A stretch of DNA of 64,000 bases from Nematopogon swammerdamellus (Eukaryota; Arthropoda; Insecta; Lepidoptera; Adelidae): assembly GCA_946902875.1 (NCBI GenBank), contig OX336349.1, forward strand, positions 10,067,891 to 10,131,890. The letters run 5' to 3'. How positions within the stretch are numbered: position 1 is the first letter of the stretch; every line of letters begins with the position of its first letter. Positions 10,741 through 21,639 of the stretch are shown here, one piece after another. A program made the position numbers and the translations under genes. The notes under the pieces were generated by a model. That model made no database searches. It saw only the letters and a list, made by a program, of their open reading frames with translations, and had not been told where the DNA came from.

Positions 10741-11383
10741 TGGTCATTCGGCCGGATCTACCGAACCAGCGCAGGTATGCTGTGGCGAGCGGCGGAGGCG
10801 TCGCCGGTACCCGTGTTGCGGAGCGAAGCGAAGTCGGTCGCTCGCTCGCAGCGGTGGCGTCAGCCAATGACGTATCATTGGCGTCAGCCATGTTTTTCTC
10901 TTTTAAAAAGTGATGTTGAGTGTTTATCTAACACGTCACTATGTGGTATTCAGTGAAGTGAGGTTCAAGTTTTTTGTTGTCATGTTGTCATCACCGTGAG
11001 AATGTCAAAGTCAAGCGAAATGTCAAATTCGTCGTAAATCTCTCATCGGAAACGTGCAAGAAAGAAGTAAATTTACAAAAAACTTTTTAAAAAACTTTAA
11101 GTTTGGGCAGGAAATAAATTCCTTATAACATTACAATGAAGCATTGAGTGTTGCGTGGTGCGGTATTGTTGAGCAAGTGGTAATAAAGACAATTATCACT
11201 GTGTTTTTTTTCTTTCCTCATAGCTAGGTTGGCCTGAGGTCCGCTCGCACACTCCCGTCTGTGCTTCAATTTTGTAAGTATTCTGTGTTTGTATAATAAG
11301 ATCCTTCGAGTTTTTGCTCTTTTAATCTGCGCTTCGTACGTAGATTAAAACGTTAGTGTAATCGGTCAGTTTCGCGTTAAAAA
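10741..11383 (+). promoter_or_regulatory. Primer-binding site and 5' leader
   Basis: The first bases after the LTR are TGGTCATTCGGCCGG. TGG complements a tRNA 3' CCA, and the next bases resemble a glycine-tRNA 3' end if one base is missing; that assignment is inference. The leader is GC-rich at first, then AT-rich. The gag-pol ATG at 11384 is in a good context (AAAAATGG). Confidence 0.6.
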
Positions 11384-14300
11384 ATGGCCGAAGAAATTGT
11401 TAAAGGGCTTCTCAACAAGAGAAGTTACTTGAAAGGAAGAATAACAAGTTTTGAAAACTCCTTGGGGGAAATTGAAACAGAAAGAAGTGTAGGTATTTTG
11501 GAGTCGGGTGTTGCGCGTTTGTCCGATTTGTTTAGCAAGGTGGAGGAAGTACAGCTCCGACTGGAAGAAACATGCGGAACCAAACACAGCGCCGAGGGTG
11601 CGAACATAGAAGCAAAATTCATGGAGCTGGACAGAAAGCTGAGGTCGCGGCTAGTGGAGCTGAGGACCGAATGCGCCAACTCCTCCTTCTCGCCACCTAA
11701 CAACGGTGAGTGTCAACCCATGCTTTCACTACCAAAAATTCAAATTCCTACATTCTCTGGTACATTTTCTGAATGGTTAAATTACAAAGATTTATTTTCA
11801 AGCATTATTCATAAAAATAAAGGCTTAACGGACATTCAGAAACTTTACTACCTCAAGGGGTCGCTGCAGGGCGAGGCTGCAGCCTTAATAGCGAGCTTAG
11901 ACTCCTCTAAAGGTAATTATGAAGTGGCGTGGGAAACAATCATACAAAGATATGACAATCGTGTACTACTGGCTAATCAGCATATCAGTGCGATCTTCGA
12001 TCTCCCTTCGTCAAGTTCAAAAAACCTACGACTATTAATAAATGAGTTTAATTCTCATCTCAACTCATTAAAAGCGATTAAAATCCCTAATCTGGATGAA
12101 ATTTTGTTGATATTCATCCTGTCAAAAAAGGTTGATTTCGAATCGCGGAAAGAATTTGAGTTGAGCAGAAATAATAGCGAGTTTCCCAAGTTACAGGAGT
12201 TCCTGAGTCATCTGGAGACTCGGTGTAAGGCATTCGAAATGCTCGCTCGTCCAGATGAGGCGACAAGGGACGCAGCGCCGACGAAGAAAAGTCATGCCTG
12301 CGTCAGCAACTCTCCAATAAAAAAGGTGAGCGATAAGTTTACGTGCTCATTTTGCAAACTGCCGCACTCAATAGGCAGATGTTTCAAATTTCAAAAATTG
12401 CCAGTGGTTGAAAGAAGAAAATTTGTTGAAACCGCAAAATTATGCTTCAATTGTTTAAACGGAGATCATACAGCTTATAATTGTTCGTCACAACGTAGGT
12501 GCGCCAAGTGTTCGGGCCGACATCATGGGTTGTTGCACATTGAAGGGGGTAGAGCGGTGAGTCCTGTTACTACCCGGTCGGCGCCAGTCGCTGACAGCGT
12601 TGTGCCAGAACCGGTTTCTTCACATACTGCCACATCGGACGGTCGGATTAAGCCATCGTCACCGACAACCGCTGACGACAGTATTGTGCTTCTTTCAACA
12701 GCTGTAGTGAAAATAATTGACAGCATTGGTAATGTGCACTCGGCGAGGGCATTACTGGACAACGCTAGTGAACGCAACTTTATTTCTTCTGATTTTGTCA
12801 AGGCTTTAGGTGTTCGTGGTGACTCGGCTCAGTGGGCCGTGAGCGGTGTAGGAGGCCGCTCCATGCCGGTGTCTGAGACTGTGGAGTTGTGTATTCAATC
12901 TCACGTGAATGACTACTCATGTAATGTAAAGTTTGGTGTCCTTGACAGAATCACAAGCAATCTTCCGTGTGTTTCATTTTCTAAAAAATGTTTAAAGTGG
13001 CCAAATTACATTCGGTTAGCCGATAGTGAATTTAATCAATCTCGTCGTGTCGATTTATTGTTGGGTGCGGGTTCGTACTACAAAGTAATAAAAAAGGGTT
13101 TGATTAATTTAGGTGAAAATCAACCCAGTTTGCAAAATACACAATTTGGTTGGATATTCGGTGGTACTCTAGGCCTGGTGTTAGGAAACATCAAAGCTGT
13201 CTGTCATTTTGCAAGTGCAAGTGACACCACCTCACAAGATTTGAATAATCTAATTTCTAACTTTTGGAGCTTGGAAAAGGTGAACTCCAGTTCCGAATTA
13301 AGTCCTGAGGAAAAAAGATGTGAAAGTATTTATAAACAGTCATTGACTCGAGATGATACTGGTCGATATCAAGTTGATCTACCGGTTTTACCAAATAAAT
13401 TGAAAATGTTGGGAGAGTCCTTCAACAATGCTTCCCGTTGCTTTCATTATTTGGAAAAAAGATTTGCAAAAAATCCAAAGTTTTTCGAAGAATATAAAAA
13501 TTTCATTTCTGAGTATATTTCACTCGGTCATGCCATTGAAGTTGATACTTTTCCAAATGTGCACGTTGCAGGAGGAATGTACACCGACAGCTACCTCCCA
13601 CACCACGCAGTGATACGCGAGGAGTCATCCACGACGAAGTTGCGCTGCGTGTTCAACGCAAGCGCGCCGACTACGAGCGGAGTGTCACTCAAAGAGGCGT
13701 TAATGGTGGGACCTACGGTGCAACCGAGTTTGTTTAGCGTTCTCCTGCGATTTCGTACGTACAAATTTGTTTATATAAGCGACATAACGAAAATGTATCG
13801 TCAGATTAAAGTTAATAAGAATCAACAGCCTCTGCAGCGCATTCTCTGGCGAGAGTCACTGGTGGAGCCTCTTCGTTGTTTGCAGTTGACGACTGTCACT
13901 TACGGAACGGCTCCCGCCAGTTATTTGGCGACTCGCACGCTTAATCAATTAGTCTATGATGAAGGTGAGAGCTTTCCGTTAGCCTCATCTGCCTTACTCA
14001 ATAATACTTATGTTGACGACATCATGGCTGGCACGAATGACATGGCTTCTGCCATTCAACTTCAAAGGGAATTGGTAGCTCTTTTAGATAAGGGAAAGTT
14101 TACCTTGCATAAATGGTATTCTAATAATGATAAATTGCTAAAGTTAATACCCGATGAGAAGCGTGAAAAGTGTAAATTCGTGCTAGAGGATGGGTCTCCG
14201 TCAATAAAAACATTAGGATTAGTTTGGTGTCCTAAAAGGGACACATTCCTAATAAGTTCGCCTGAAGTAAAAAATGATTTTAGCAAACCTGAAACCAAGC

Positions 14301-16459
14301 GTCAGGTGATGTCAAAGATAGCAAAAATATATGACCCGATAGGTTTGGTCAGCCCTCTCATAACCTATGCAAAAATCATTATGCAGTGCATTTGGAAGGC
14401 TAATATAGATTGGGATAATGAAGTACCTAGTGATATTTGGGAATCGTGGTCAAAATTTTGGATAAATTTAAAATATTTGGGTTTAATTTCTATTCCACGT
14501 CTAGTAATCGGTGACGAATCCGTTACCTATGATTTAATTGGATTCGCCGATAGTAGCATGGTTGCTTATGGTTGTGTGATATATGTGCGTTCTACTGATC
14601 ACAAAGGCAATTGTGCAATCAAATTGTTATGCTCAAAGTCTAGAATTGCCCCGTTGAAGACGATAACGTTGCCTCGGCTGGAACTTTGCTCGGCACATCT
14701 TTTGGCGAAAGTAATGATGAATGTTATTGAAGCGCTACCTGATTTAAAATTTAACAGAACTTTTTATTTTAGTGATTCAACAATAACGCATGCATGGATT
14801 AAGTCAGACGCCTCTAGATGGAATGTTTTCGTCTCCAACCGGGTAACTGAAATACAAGAAATGTCACCAAAGGAAAATTGGTTACATGTCAAGTCGAGTG
14901 ACAACCCTGCGGACCTAGTGTCCCGAGGTTGCCTGCCTGAAGCCCTAATGGCTTCTCAGCTGTGGTTCAATGGGCCTTCGTGGCTGAGTGTTGACTACAA
15001 AATGTGGCCTGCTTCTGGCTTGAACCTCGGAGATGTGGAACCGACGATAGAGGCCAAACCAAAACAGTCCTCTTGTCACGCGGTCAGGTCCGATGACAAG
15101 TTAAATAAAGTAAGCGAATCATATCTGTTAAGTTGTTTCGATCGTCATTCTGGGTGGTCAAATTTAGTACGTTGTGTGGGTTATGTACTTAGATTTATTG
15201 GTAATTCTAGGGTTAAGATTAGCAAGGTTCATGGTAGCTTGTCTGTTTTAGAATTAGAAAATGCACAAAGGTGCATAATTAAAGTTGATCAAAAGGTACG
15301 CTTCTCTACTGAGATTATGGAGCTATCCAGTTCCGGCGATTTAAATGTAAAGTCAAGATTAAGATTCTTAAACCCCTTTGTAGATAAGGAAGGTTTGCTT
15401 AGAGTAGGAGGTCGCATAAGATATTCCAATGTGTCTGAGGCTCAGCGATTTCCATTAATTCTCTCACCAGACAGTAATATTACCAAATTATTGATAGAAT
15501 GCGAACATAAGCGTCTTTTACACGCAGGTGCTCAATCTACTTTAGTAAGTTTACGTAACAAGTACTGGATCATCAATGGCCGCAATGTTGTGAGAATGGT
15601 CGTTCACAAATGTGTTGTTTGTTTTCGATTCAGGGCGGAGGGATCCGAGCAAATCATGGCTGACCTTCCTGCTGTTCGAGTCACCCCGGCTCGACCATTT
15701 CTGAATGTAGGCCTCGACTATGCGGGACCAATCGAAATTAAGCAGTCGAGAATTCGCAAAACCATAATTACCAAGGGTTACATTTGTTTGTTTATTTGCA
15801 TGTGCACTAAGGCACTGCACTTAGAATTAGTTTCAGACATGACAAGCAAAGAGTTCATAAATGCACTTACAAGATTTTGGTTCAGACGGGGGAAGTGCGA
15901 GCGGATATTCAGCGACAACGGCTCGACTTTTCGAGGAGCTCATAATCAGTTAAACGCTTTGTACCGCTTGCTCAACGAGACCGCACACAATAAATTCATT
16001 GTTGATCATGTAACTCAAGAAGGTGTAAAATGGGTGTATATTCCACCATATTCTCCGCATTGGGGAGGAATATGGGAATCTGGTGTAAAAATGGTAAAAC
16101 ATCACTTAAAACGCATTGTCGGTAACACATCATTAACCTATGAACACTTGTACACAGCACTTGTGCATATTGAAGGCATTGTCAATTCTCGTCCTATTTG
16201 CGACATTAGCAATGATGTAAATTATGTTGAAAGTTTGTCACCAGCACATTTCTTAATCGGTGATCGATTCACAGCGTTCCCTGAATGTGATGTAGTGGAC
16301 ACCCCAGTGGACAGCTTGTCCGTTTATGAAAAAAATTCTAAATTAAAACAAACATTCTGGAAGCGCTGGAGCACCGAGTACTTGGGATCATTGCAGAATA
16401 GGTACAAGTGGAATAAAGAAAAAACTGACATTCGCTTAGACGAAGTTGTTCTAGTTTAA
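11384..16459 (+). CDS. gag-pol: BEL/Pao gag-pol polyprotein, 1691 codons, early stop
   Basis: The N-terminus is coiled-coil-like, then a Gag region of DUF1759 type (about residues 110-290). Cys-His knuckles lie at ~320-375: CSFCKLPHSIGRC, CFNCLNGDHTAYNC, and a CAKC..HH variant. The protease segment at ~455-470 has LLDNAS where retropepsins usually read D-S/T-G. RT: first palm aspartate at ~797 (ISDITKMYRQI), YVDD at ~876. RNase H acidic residues lie at ~1053, ~1100 and ~1130. Integrase: zinc-binding HH-CC at ~1373-1412, catalytic D ~1444, D ~1510 (FSDNGS) and E ~1564. The frame stops at 16457-16459 inside the C-terminal DUF5641-type domain, although the same frame stays open for 50 more codons. 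The element makes its own replication proteins; whether this copy is still active is unknown. Confidence 0.93.
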   Translation: MAEEIVKGLLNKRSYLKGRITSFENSLGEIETERSVGILESGVARLSDLFSKVEEVQLRLEETCGTKHSAEGANIEAKFMELDRKLRSRLVELRTECANSSFSPPNNGECQPMLSLPKIQIPTFSGTFSEWLNYKDLFSSIIHKNKGLTDIQKLYYLKGSLQGEAAALIASLDSSKGNYEVAWETIIQRYDNRVLLANQHISAIFDLPSSSSKNLRLLINEFNSHLNSLKAIKIPNLDEILLIFILSKKVDFESRKEFELSRNNSEFPKLQEFLSHLETRCKAFEMLARPDEATRDAAPTKKSHACVSNSPIKKVSDKFTCSFCKLPHSIGRCFKFQKLPVVERRKFVETAKLCFNCLNGDHTAYNCSSQRRCAKCSGRHHGLLHIEGGRAVSPVTTRSAPVADSVVPEPVSSHTATSDGRIKPSSPTTADDSIVLLSTAVVKIIDSIGNVHSARALLDNASERNFISSDFVKALGVRGDSAQWAVSGVGGRSMPVSETVELCIQSHVNDYSCNVKFGVLDRITSNLPCVSFSKKCLKWPNYIRLADSEFNQSRRVDLLLGAGSYYKVIKKGLINLGENQPSLQNTQFGWIFGGTLGLVLGNIKAVCHFASASDTTSQDLNNLISNFWSLEKVNSSSELSPEEKRCESIYKQSLTRDDTGRYQVDLPVLPNKLKMLGESFNNASRCFHYLEKRFAKNPKFFEEYKNFISEYISLGHAIEVDTFPNVHVAGGMYTDSYLPHHAVIREESSTTKLRCVFNASAPTTSGVSLKEALMVGPTVQPSLFSVLLRFRTYKFVYISDITKMYRQIKVNKNQQPLQRILWRESLVEPLRCLQLTTVTYGTAPASYLATRTLNQLVYDEGESFPLASSALLNNTYVDDIMAGTNDMASAIQLQRELVALLDKGKFTLHKWYSNNDKLLKLIPDEKREKCKFVLEDGSPSIKTLGLVWCPKRDTFLISSPEVKNDFSKPETKRQVMSKIAKIYDPIGLVSPLITYAKIIMQCIWKANIDWDNEVPSDIWESWSKFWINLKYLGLISIPRLVIGDESVTYDLIGFADSSMVAYGCVIYVRSTDHKGNCAIKLLCSKSRIAPLKTITLPRLELCSAHLLAKVMMNVIEALPDLKFNRTFYFSDSTITHAWIKSDASRWNVFVSNRVTEIQEMSPKENWLHVKSSDNPADLVSRGCLPEALMASQLWFNGPSWLSVDYKMWPASGLNLGDVEPTIEAKPKQSSCHAVRSDDKLNKVSESYLLSCFDRHSGWSNLVRCVGYVLRFIGNSRVKISKVHGSLSVLELENAQRCIIKVDQKVRFSTEIMELSSSGDLNVKSRLRFLNPFVDKEGLLRVGGRIRYSNVSEAQRFPLILSPDSNITKLLIECEHKRLLHAGAQSTLVSLRNKYWIINGRNVVRMVVHKCVVCFRFRAEGSEQIMADLPAVRVTPARPFLNVGLDYAGPIEIKQSRIRKTIITKGYICLFICMCTKALHLELVSDMTSKEFINALTRFWFRRGKCERIFSDNGSTFRGAHNQLNALYRLLNETAHNKFIVDHVTQEGVKWVYIPPYSPHWGGIWESGVKMVKHHLKRIVGNTSLTYEHLYTALVHIEGIVNSRPICDISNDVNYVESLSPAHFLIGDRFTAFPECDVVDTPVDSLSVYEKNSKLKQTFWKRWSTEYLGSLQNRYKWNKEKTDIRLDEVVLV

Positions 16460-16612
16460 GAGGACAACGTGCCTCCTTTGTCCTGGATTCTTGGTCGAAT
16501 TGTTGAAGTAATACGCGGCCGCGACGGTCATGTATGGGCTGCTCATGTTAAAACAAAAAAAGGCATTTTCATAAAGCCCATTACCAAGTTATGTCCTTTG
16601 CCAAAGCGCTAA
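16460..16612 (+). pseudogene. Pol C-terminal codons beyond the early stop
   Basis: Immediately after the TAA at 16457-16459 the same frame continues for 50 codons to a second TAA at 16610-16612. It keeps the pattern expected at the end of the DUF5641 domain (a GRIVEV-type strand, a DGH segment, then TKLCPLP). This shows that the first stop is a point nonsense change, not the family's normal end. Confidence 0.8.
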
Positions 16613-16785
16613 TTGGTACGGATTTTTTTTTGTTTATGTATAGTATTAAGGTTTGTTTTGTGTTAAACAAAATTAGAAAATTACATTGTATAAAATGACT
16701 TCTATTGGTGTTAAATAAGAGTGGGAAATTATATTGTTATTAAAATTTTTCACGTTTTAGGTTGAAATTGTTCGAAACTATTTCA

Positions 16786-16798
16786 ACGGGGGGGAATA
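16786..16798 (+). promoter_or_regulatory. Polypurine tract
   Basis: A run of seven Gs and two As (16788-16796) directly precedes the 3' LTR, which starts at TG 16799. This is the expected plus-strand primer site of an LTR retrotransposon. The preceding ~170 bp is AT-rich 3' untranslated sequence. Confidence 0.8.
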
Positions 16799-17178
16799 TG
16801 GACAAATTGTGGCGAGGGGCCTTAACAATGTGCATCTTCATTGTCTATGTATCCTGTGCTCTGTCTAATGTCTATGTATCCTGTTCTCTCTCTCTGGCAA
16901 GATGGCGAAATAAACCAACGTACTGTAAGTTCGCTCTTGCGTTTCATTATTAACTTCGCTGAATTCCCTCGCCCTCCATAACCGCGACGACGAGAGAGCC
17001 TCCGCAATCACGCAGGCTGAGGTGAGCGGAGCGTCGTGGAGCTGCGGCGGCGCTGTGACGCGCACGCGCCTCGCCGAGCTGTCGGCGGACTACATCATGG
17101 CGGCCGAGCCGCGCTCTGCCGTGCGCGCGCGCGACTCTCATCGCGCAGCGCGCGCGCAGGCGGCTCGCCTCTTCTCCA
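16799..17178 (+). repeat. 3' LTR of the BEL/Pao element
   Basis: 380 bp, same ends as the 5' LTR. AATAAA lies at 16909-16914. The GCATA target duplication follows at 17179-17183. Confidence 0.95.
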
Positions 17179-17183
17179 GCATA

Positions 17184-19139
17184 TACTGTAAGTATGAACA
17201 GAACTATCAACCAGAAATTTTTACTTATAATGATAATTTTTTATTTATTTAGAACAATTTAAATTCAAATTCAAATTTATTCAGAACTTTAATTAATGAC
17301 CATTTAATTTTCATCAAATATAAAACCGAACTTACTTGCAAGCATTAAGGTACTTATACGTCTATACTTGCAAGCAGGTGCCTGTCTACAGAGGATCTTT
17401 CAAGAGCGTTATCAATGTTCTCTTGAGATTGCTATTGTTGTGGAAAATTATAGAGATGAAACATATTAATGATAAAGTTTTTTGGTATAATGTATCTTAA
17501 ATGTAATTATTGTATTCATGTTTTTGTTCATATAATGTTGTATTTTAACTTCAAATTTTATGTATTACTTAAAATGTCTTATTTATTATTATTTTATTAT
17601 TCTTATTACTGATCGTATAATTTTTCATATATATATGTGGTTTTTAATGACCGTGTTGATGTGCATTATTTAATAATAATAATTAAACGACTTTACTCGC
17701 GCTCGTTTTCCGAATTATATCGCTCGACGTTTTAGGCCAAGCTTGTGGCCCATCCTCATGAGCACTCTGCCGGCTAACAATATTACATAAATAGTACACT
17801 TTCTACTCTGTAAATAAAATTTAAATCAGTCATACATTCCATACACGCACAATGATATTTAAATACTCTATCATACCGTAAATTCTCAGAGAATCCTTAT
17901 AAATTTGCAGAATTTTTAAAGATCCACTAACGGCATCGTTTGTAAGACTAAAACATTAAAAGTTTCATTCAACAGTTAAATTTTTTCACCAAAACCGATT
18001 TGCACCGAGCGCAGACTGCAGTCCAAGTCTAGCAATCAATACGGAAGACGTGTTCCTACAGCGGCGCGGCAGAGGCGGAGCCTGCTCGGAATAACAAAAG
18101 CCTTGCCGAGTGCAGCCTTCGAGTCTTATTTTACATGTACTTAGTGGAGGAACTCTATATTCAGTCAGACGAAAGGAACGACTTTCAAACACGCCGATTT
18201 CGGATGAAAGTGTCAATTTACCTTTGCTTGTTTCCGTACATTTTTTTTTTGCACCTAGGTATTTGTTTTTTAAATTTTAATAGAGGAAGACAGGAAATAT
18301 GGAGCCTGGTGTGTGTGAAAAATATAGAATTTAATTTATTGCACACCAATATTTTACAATAAATGTTGACATAAAACAATTTTGGACAAAGACTAAAAAG
18401 TTTTCGAAAGATGAGCTAAAATTACTAATTTTATGTCGTTAAAACATAACACATAAAATTTGAATATGCTTGAAGCAAGTGCAAACTAAAGTCTGTAACA
18501 GTATTTAATTTTACAAAGTATGCAGATCGATGTAGGCTCAAATCACCGATCGCAGCGCCGCCGCGCGAGAGCGTTGTCGGCAAGACGTCTATAAAAATGA
18601 GACGTTTATTTTATACGTCGAACCGCGATGGTGTCTGCGGAGCGGGGAGAGAGGGGCAGAGAGGGCTGAGAAACGGCAAAGCGTCGGGGAAGACGCTAGG
18701 AGCGATGATGAGGTTCGAGCGTGGAAGGAGGAACACTTGGAGATGGCAGACTGCCATGTTACTTTGCCACACTAACCCTTGGAGACGGCAGAGCGCACTG
18801 TTTTTATGAAAACGAATTACAACCTGTTACTCAGGGTCAGGTACAGAAATTATACCCTACATAAAAACAAATAAACATGTTTACCTCTACTACTAGTGTA
18901 GATTATGAATTATTATAATTAATTGGCCAATTAAATTTCGTTTTATTTTTAATAAAAAACAAAAATATAATATAACATTTTCAGTAGATATAGATTTGCC
19001 CTTCCCCTGACAGGTCATCGTGACTTCAAGTACAAGACCTACCGTAAATGGTCATTGGATATGAAACATTTAAATCGATCGCGATCTATCTTACAAAAGG
19101 GTGAAAAGAACGTTGCGTGAGCGGTTGGATAATAATTGA
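17184..19139. other. Spacer, AT-rich with a GC-rich patch
   Basis: No gene was recognised. 17255-17290 has an 'attcaaattcaaatttatt' tract typical of a reversed LINE tail. 18540-18800 is GC-rich with a TATAAAAA at ~18590. There is no supported transcription unit. Confidence 0.4.
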
Positions 19140-19247
19140 GACGATCAGGCGCCAGAGACCAAATTTTATCCAAATCCGTTCAGCCGTTTAGGCGTGAAAG
19201 TGGAAGAATTAGGCATACTTTCCCGTTTATAATATTAGTGAGATAGA
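19140..19247 (-). mobile_element. Probable Helitron 5' end, antisense
   Basis: Read on the minus strand, the edge is 'tctcactaatattataaacg', close to the 5' start seen in many lepidopteran Helitrons (T-C start, then CTAATATTATAAA). The neighbouring 'aaatccgttcagccgttta' phrase also belongs to such elements. The other end is not evident. Confidence 0.4.
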
Positions 19248-19375
19248 TATACTTACGACGACTCAAGTGTAATTAGCCGATTAACCTATATAATCAGGTT
19301 TTGATAATTTAATAGGATAGATATTAAAATGTTTATTATTTTCGAACGATAACGACTTTTTCATCAAGTGTAGAA

Positions 19376-19475
19376 AAGGAGCACTGGCGTGGCATAGTTC
19401 CGACATCAATATAGCGCAACGGGCTGACATCACGGGTACGATAGCAGATGATTTAGCCAACCACGTCATGTTTAC
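19376..19475 (+). repeat. Degraded SINE (tRNA/5S family) tail
   Basis: 'agcactggcgtggcatag', 'gggctgacatcacggg' and 'gatttagccaaccacgtca' match the 3' part of the 37701-37990 SINE with many changes. Confidence 0.4.
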
Positions 19476-19775
19476 ATTTATTACAATATTATTTATTTGT
19501 ATTTCAAAGTCAAATAAAACAATCAACCGCCTCTCTATGTTCATTGTGTCGAAGTTATTTTAGGCCTAGTCGGTTTTGTTTGGATTTTATTTGTCTGCGC
19601 TGCGAGTCGATTTGATCGGAGCGCGGGAGGCGGGGGCGGCGGCGGGGGTCGTGTCAACTCCTACAACTTCATATTATTAGAATCCGCCTGTTCTTGTTTG
19701 CACTGTGGCCGAATCGGTTTTAAAAAAAATCAATAGTTGTAATTTTCTTCTTCGTTATATCTGTTCGTTATGTCT

Positions 19776-20157
19776 GTCAGCCTCGATAGCTCAGTGGTGC
19801 AGACAGTCGACTGTTGCTATTGAATAAGAATAAGAATAAAATATTTTTATTTAAACATATACACTTTTTACATTATACTTACATTAAAATACATTTATTT
19901 ATCTTAGTGCAATATGTAAATAGGTAGCGGCTCAGCATATGCCTAGCTAGGATTGCGCCCAGCTGACGCTGTTTTTCAGCTGCAACCTACCAGAGGTAAG
20001 AAAACAATAATAATAACATGGCGAACATTAATATTGATTGTTAAGCAACGCTGAGCGCGGTCAGTATTTGGATGGGTGACCCCTCGATCGTTGGAGGCTG
20101 ACCGTGGTTCGGATTCGAAAATATGCACGTAAAGTTCTTTGAAAAAAAAAAAAACAG
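19776..20157 (+). repeat. tRNA/5S SINE head split by a ~220-bp insertion
   Basis: 19776-19816 has the tRNA-like head (CTCGATAGCTCAGTGGTGC, a good box A). The SINE resumes at ~20038 with GTTAAGCAACGCTGAGCGCG, GTCAGTATTTGGATGGGTGA and a box-B-like GTGGTTCGGATTC, then stops in an A-run at ~20141-20155. The intervening 19817-20037 starts with (AATAAG)n and is a separate AT-rich insertion of unknown origin. The body and tail seen at 37701 are missing. Confidence 0.65.
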
Positions 20158-20457
20158 TTCACATTCTCAAGGTGCATGCTTTCTCTTGACCAATCGGTAT
20201 TAAGCACTTACATTTCTATTTAGAAAAGGTGCACATCGGGTTTTGATACCGGACGCATCTACCTCTTCCATTCAGTGTCATCACTGTTCCGAATACCGTC
20301 GAGTAAGAAGGCGGTCATCTTATTTATCGAAAATAATAACCAAATGGCGTGCAATCAAAGTCCCATTTGGTCGAACGTTCGGACGCGTTTGGCTGAAAGA
20401 AAATCATAGATAGAGGCTAGCCGCGGCGATGTTCGCATGTGCGAAATAAAAAGATAA

Positions 20458-20603
20458 ATGAACAGACACACGAACCGAGCGACCCGGCGCGGCGGCGGCG
20501 CGGCGTGCCCCGCCCCCCGCCCTCCCGCCCGGCACAACCTCCCGACTGATTATTTTGGGACCTTAGTGATACACTCTGTTGCTCATATGGAATTTATCGA
20601 TAT
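20458..20603. other. GC-rich patch
   Basis: About 20475-20545 is very GC-rich (GCGGCGGCGCGGCG and CCCGCCCTCCCGCCCGG). The open frames on both strands here follow from composition. No domain recognised. Confidence 0.35.
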
Positions 20604-20770
20604 ATTTTTTAAAGTAAACGCGACATGTGGCCCAGAGCCACCCACAAGGTGTCTAACGGGGCCCATGGACATGGTCGTACGCGGGTTTTGCGAATGCCAT
20701 GCCGGCCTGACAGGTGCTTATTCTCGCCTATCTTGAAGGACTCGAAACTATACTTGGGGAGAAATATGTG
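20604..20770 (-). pseudogene. 3' end of a LINE related to the 57.9-kb element
   Basis: The reversed A-run, 'cgcgacatgtggc', 'ggtgtctaac', 'cccatggacat' and 'gcgaatgccatgccggcctg' are the antisense of the 3' end of the LINE at 57889-59955. Only the last ~160 bp is present, and it has diverged. Confidence 0.7.
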
Positions 20771-20899
20771 ATAAAACAAATGATGTGATAGAACTAGGAT
20801 AGAACACACTTTATTATTAGCGTATTATATATGGATAATTTACAGAACAATTTTTGTTTGTAGTACCTATTTGATTTTAAGTATTTTTTATGCATATCA

Positions 20900-21075
20900 A
20901 TATGAATGGCTGTGCCGAGAGATGAAAGGTGCAGTCGACAGAGCCAACATCACCTCTCCTCGCGAAGCTACGCTCAGTTAGGGGTCATGCTAGCAGATTT
21001 TCGGACTGTTGCTATAGGCTGTCTAGCCTGTTAATACCACGTTTGAAGACACCCAGTTCGGGAAGTACACTCTCA
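20900..21075 (-). pseudogene. Family-b LINE 3' end, antisense
   Basis: 'ggctgtgccgagaga', 'ggtgcagtcgacagagcc' and 'cctctcctcgcgaagctacg' match the tail at 4372-4600. Truncated at ~21075. Confidence 0.6.
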
Positions 21076-21639
21076 TCATTTTGTATGGAGAAACGAAGTT
21101 CGCAAATCTATCACTAGAGGCGCTGCTCCGTCTCTCCATACAAAATTATGCGGAGAACACGGCGTAGCGTAGTACGCGGCGTAGGTTAAATCTCGTGATA
21201 AGGGTACAGTATGTCGGCAGAGCGTAAGAGTTACAGGTACTACGCACTTATCCCTTTTGACGCATACACAGACGCACATACTTATTAAACCGAACTGAAT
21301 ACTTTGTATTCTATTCCAAAAGAGACATCGATACTCGCTTCATGTTCCCTTCACTAATCGCCCTGAAAAGAGTTATGAGATGTAAAAGAAAATGAGGGTG
21401 TGTAGATTTATACCAGCCATGTGCGACGTGACCGCTTTGATAAATCCAACACCCCTGCCCTTTAAACCTTTTTTTTTTGCAACAATTACCCAGGAGGACT
21501 CTACCTAGCTGGCTGCACGTAGAATCTTTCCGATTTGGGTACCAATTGAGTGGGCTACTCGTTATCCCGAATACCAATTAAAGTTTTAATGCAACGAATA
21601 GGAAGTTTAAAAAAAATGTGAATGTGATAACATACATAC

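Larger units (their letters stand above)
10361..17178 (+). mobile_element. BEL/Pao LTR retrotransposon, nearly intact
   Basis: Two 380-bp direct LTRs begin TGGAC and end TTCTCCA, giving TGGA/TCCA inverted ends. They flank a leader, one long gag-pol frame and a purine tract. The 5-bp target duplication GCATA lies at 10356-10360 and 17179-17183. LTR copies differ at five positions by eye (about 98.7% identity), so the insertion is fairly recent. Gag DUF1759-like region, zinc knuckles, protease, RT with YVDD, RNase H, and integrase appear in the BEL/Pao order (integrase last). There is no env-like frame. The one clear defect is an early stop near the end of pol. Confidence 0.95.

Noticed and set aside
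10584..10913. 109-codon GC-rich frame
   Set aside because: It lies in the LTR and leader of the BEL element; Ala/Arg-rich composition follows from CpG-rich DNA.
17022..17252. Frame in the 3' LTR
   Set aside because: Duplicate of the previous case in the second LTR.
18590..18809. TATAAAAA followed by a 70-codon frame
   Set aside because: A lone TATA-like string in AT-rich DNA and a Gly/Arg-rich frame from a GC patch are not enough for a promoter and gene.
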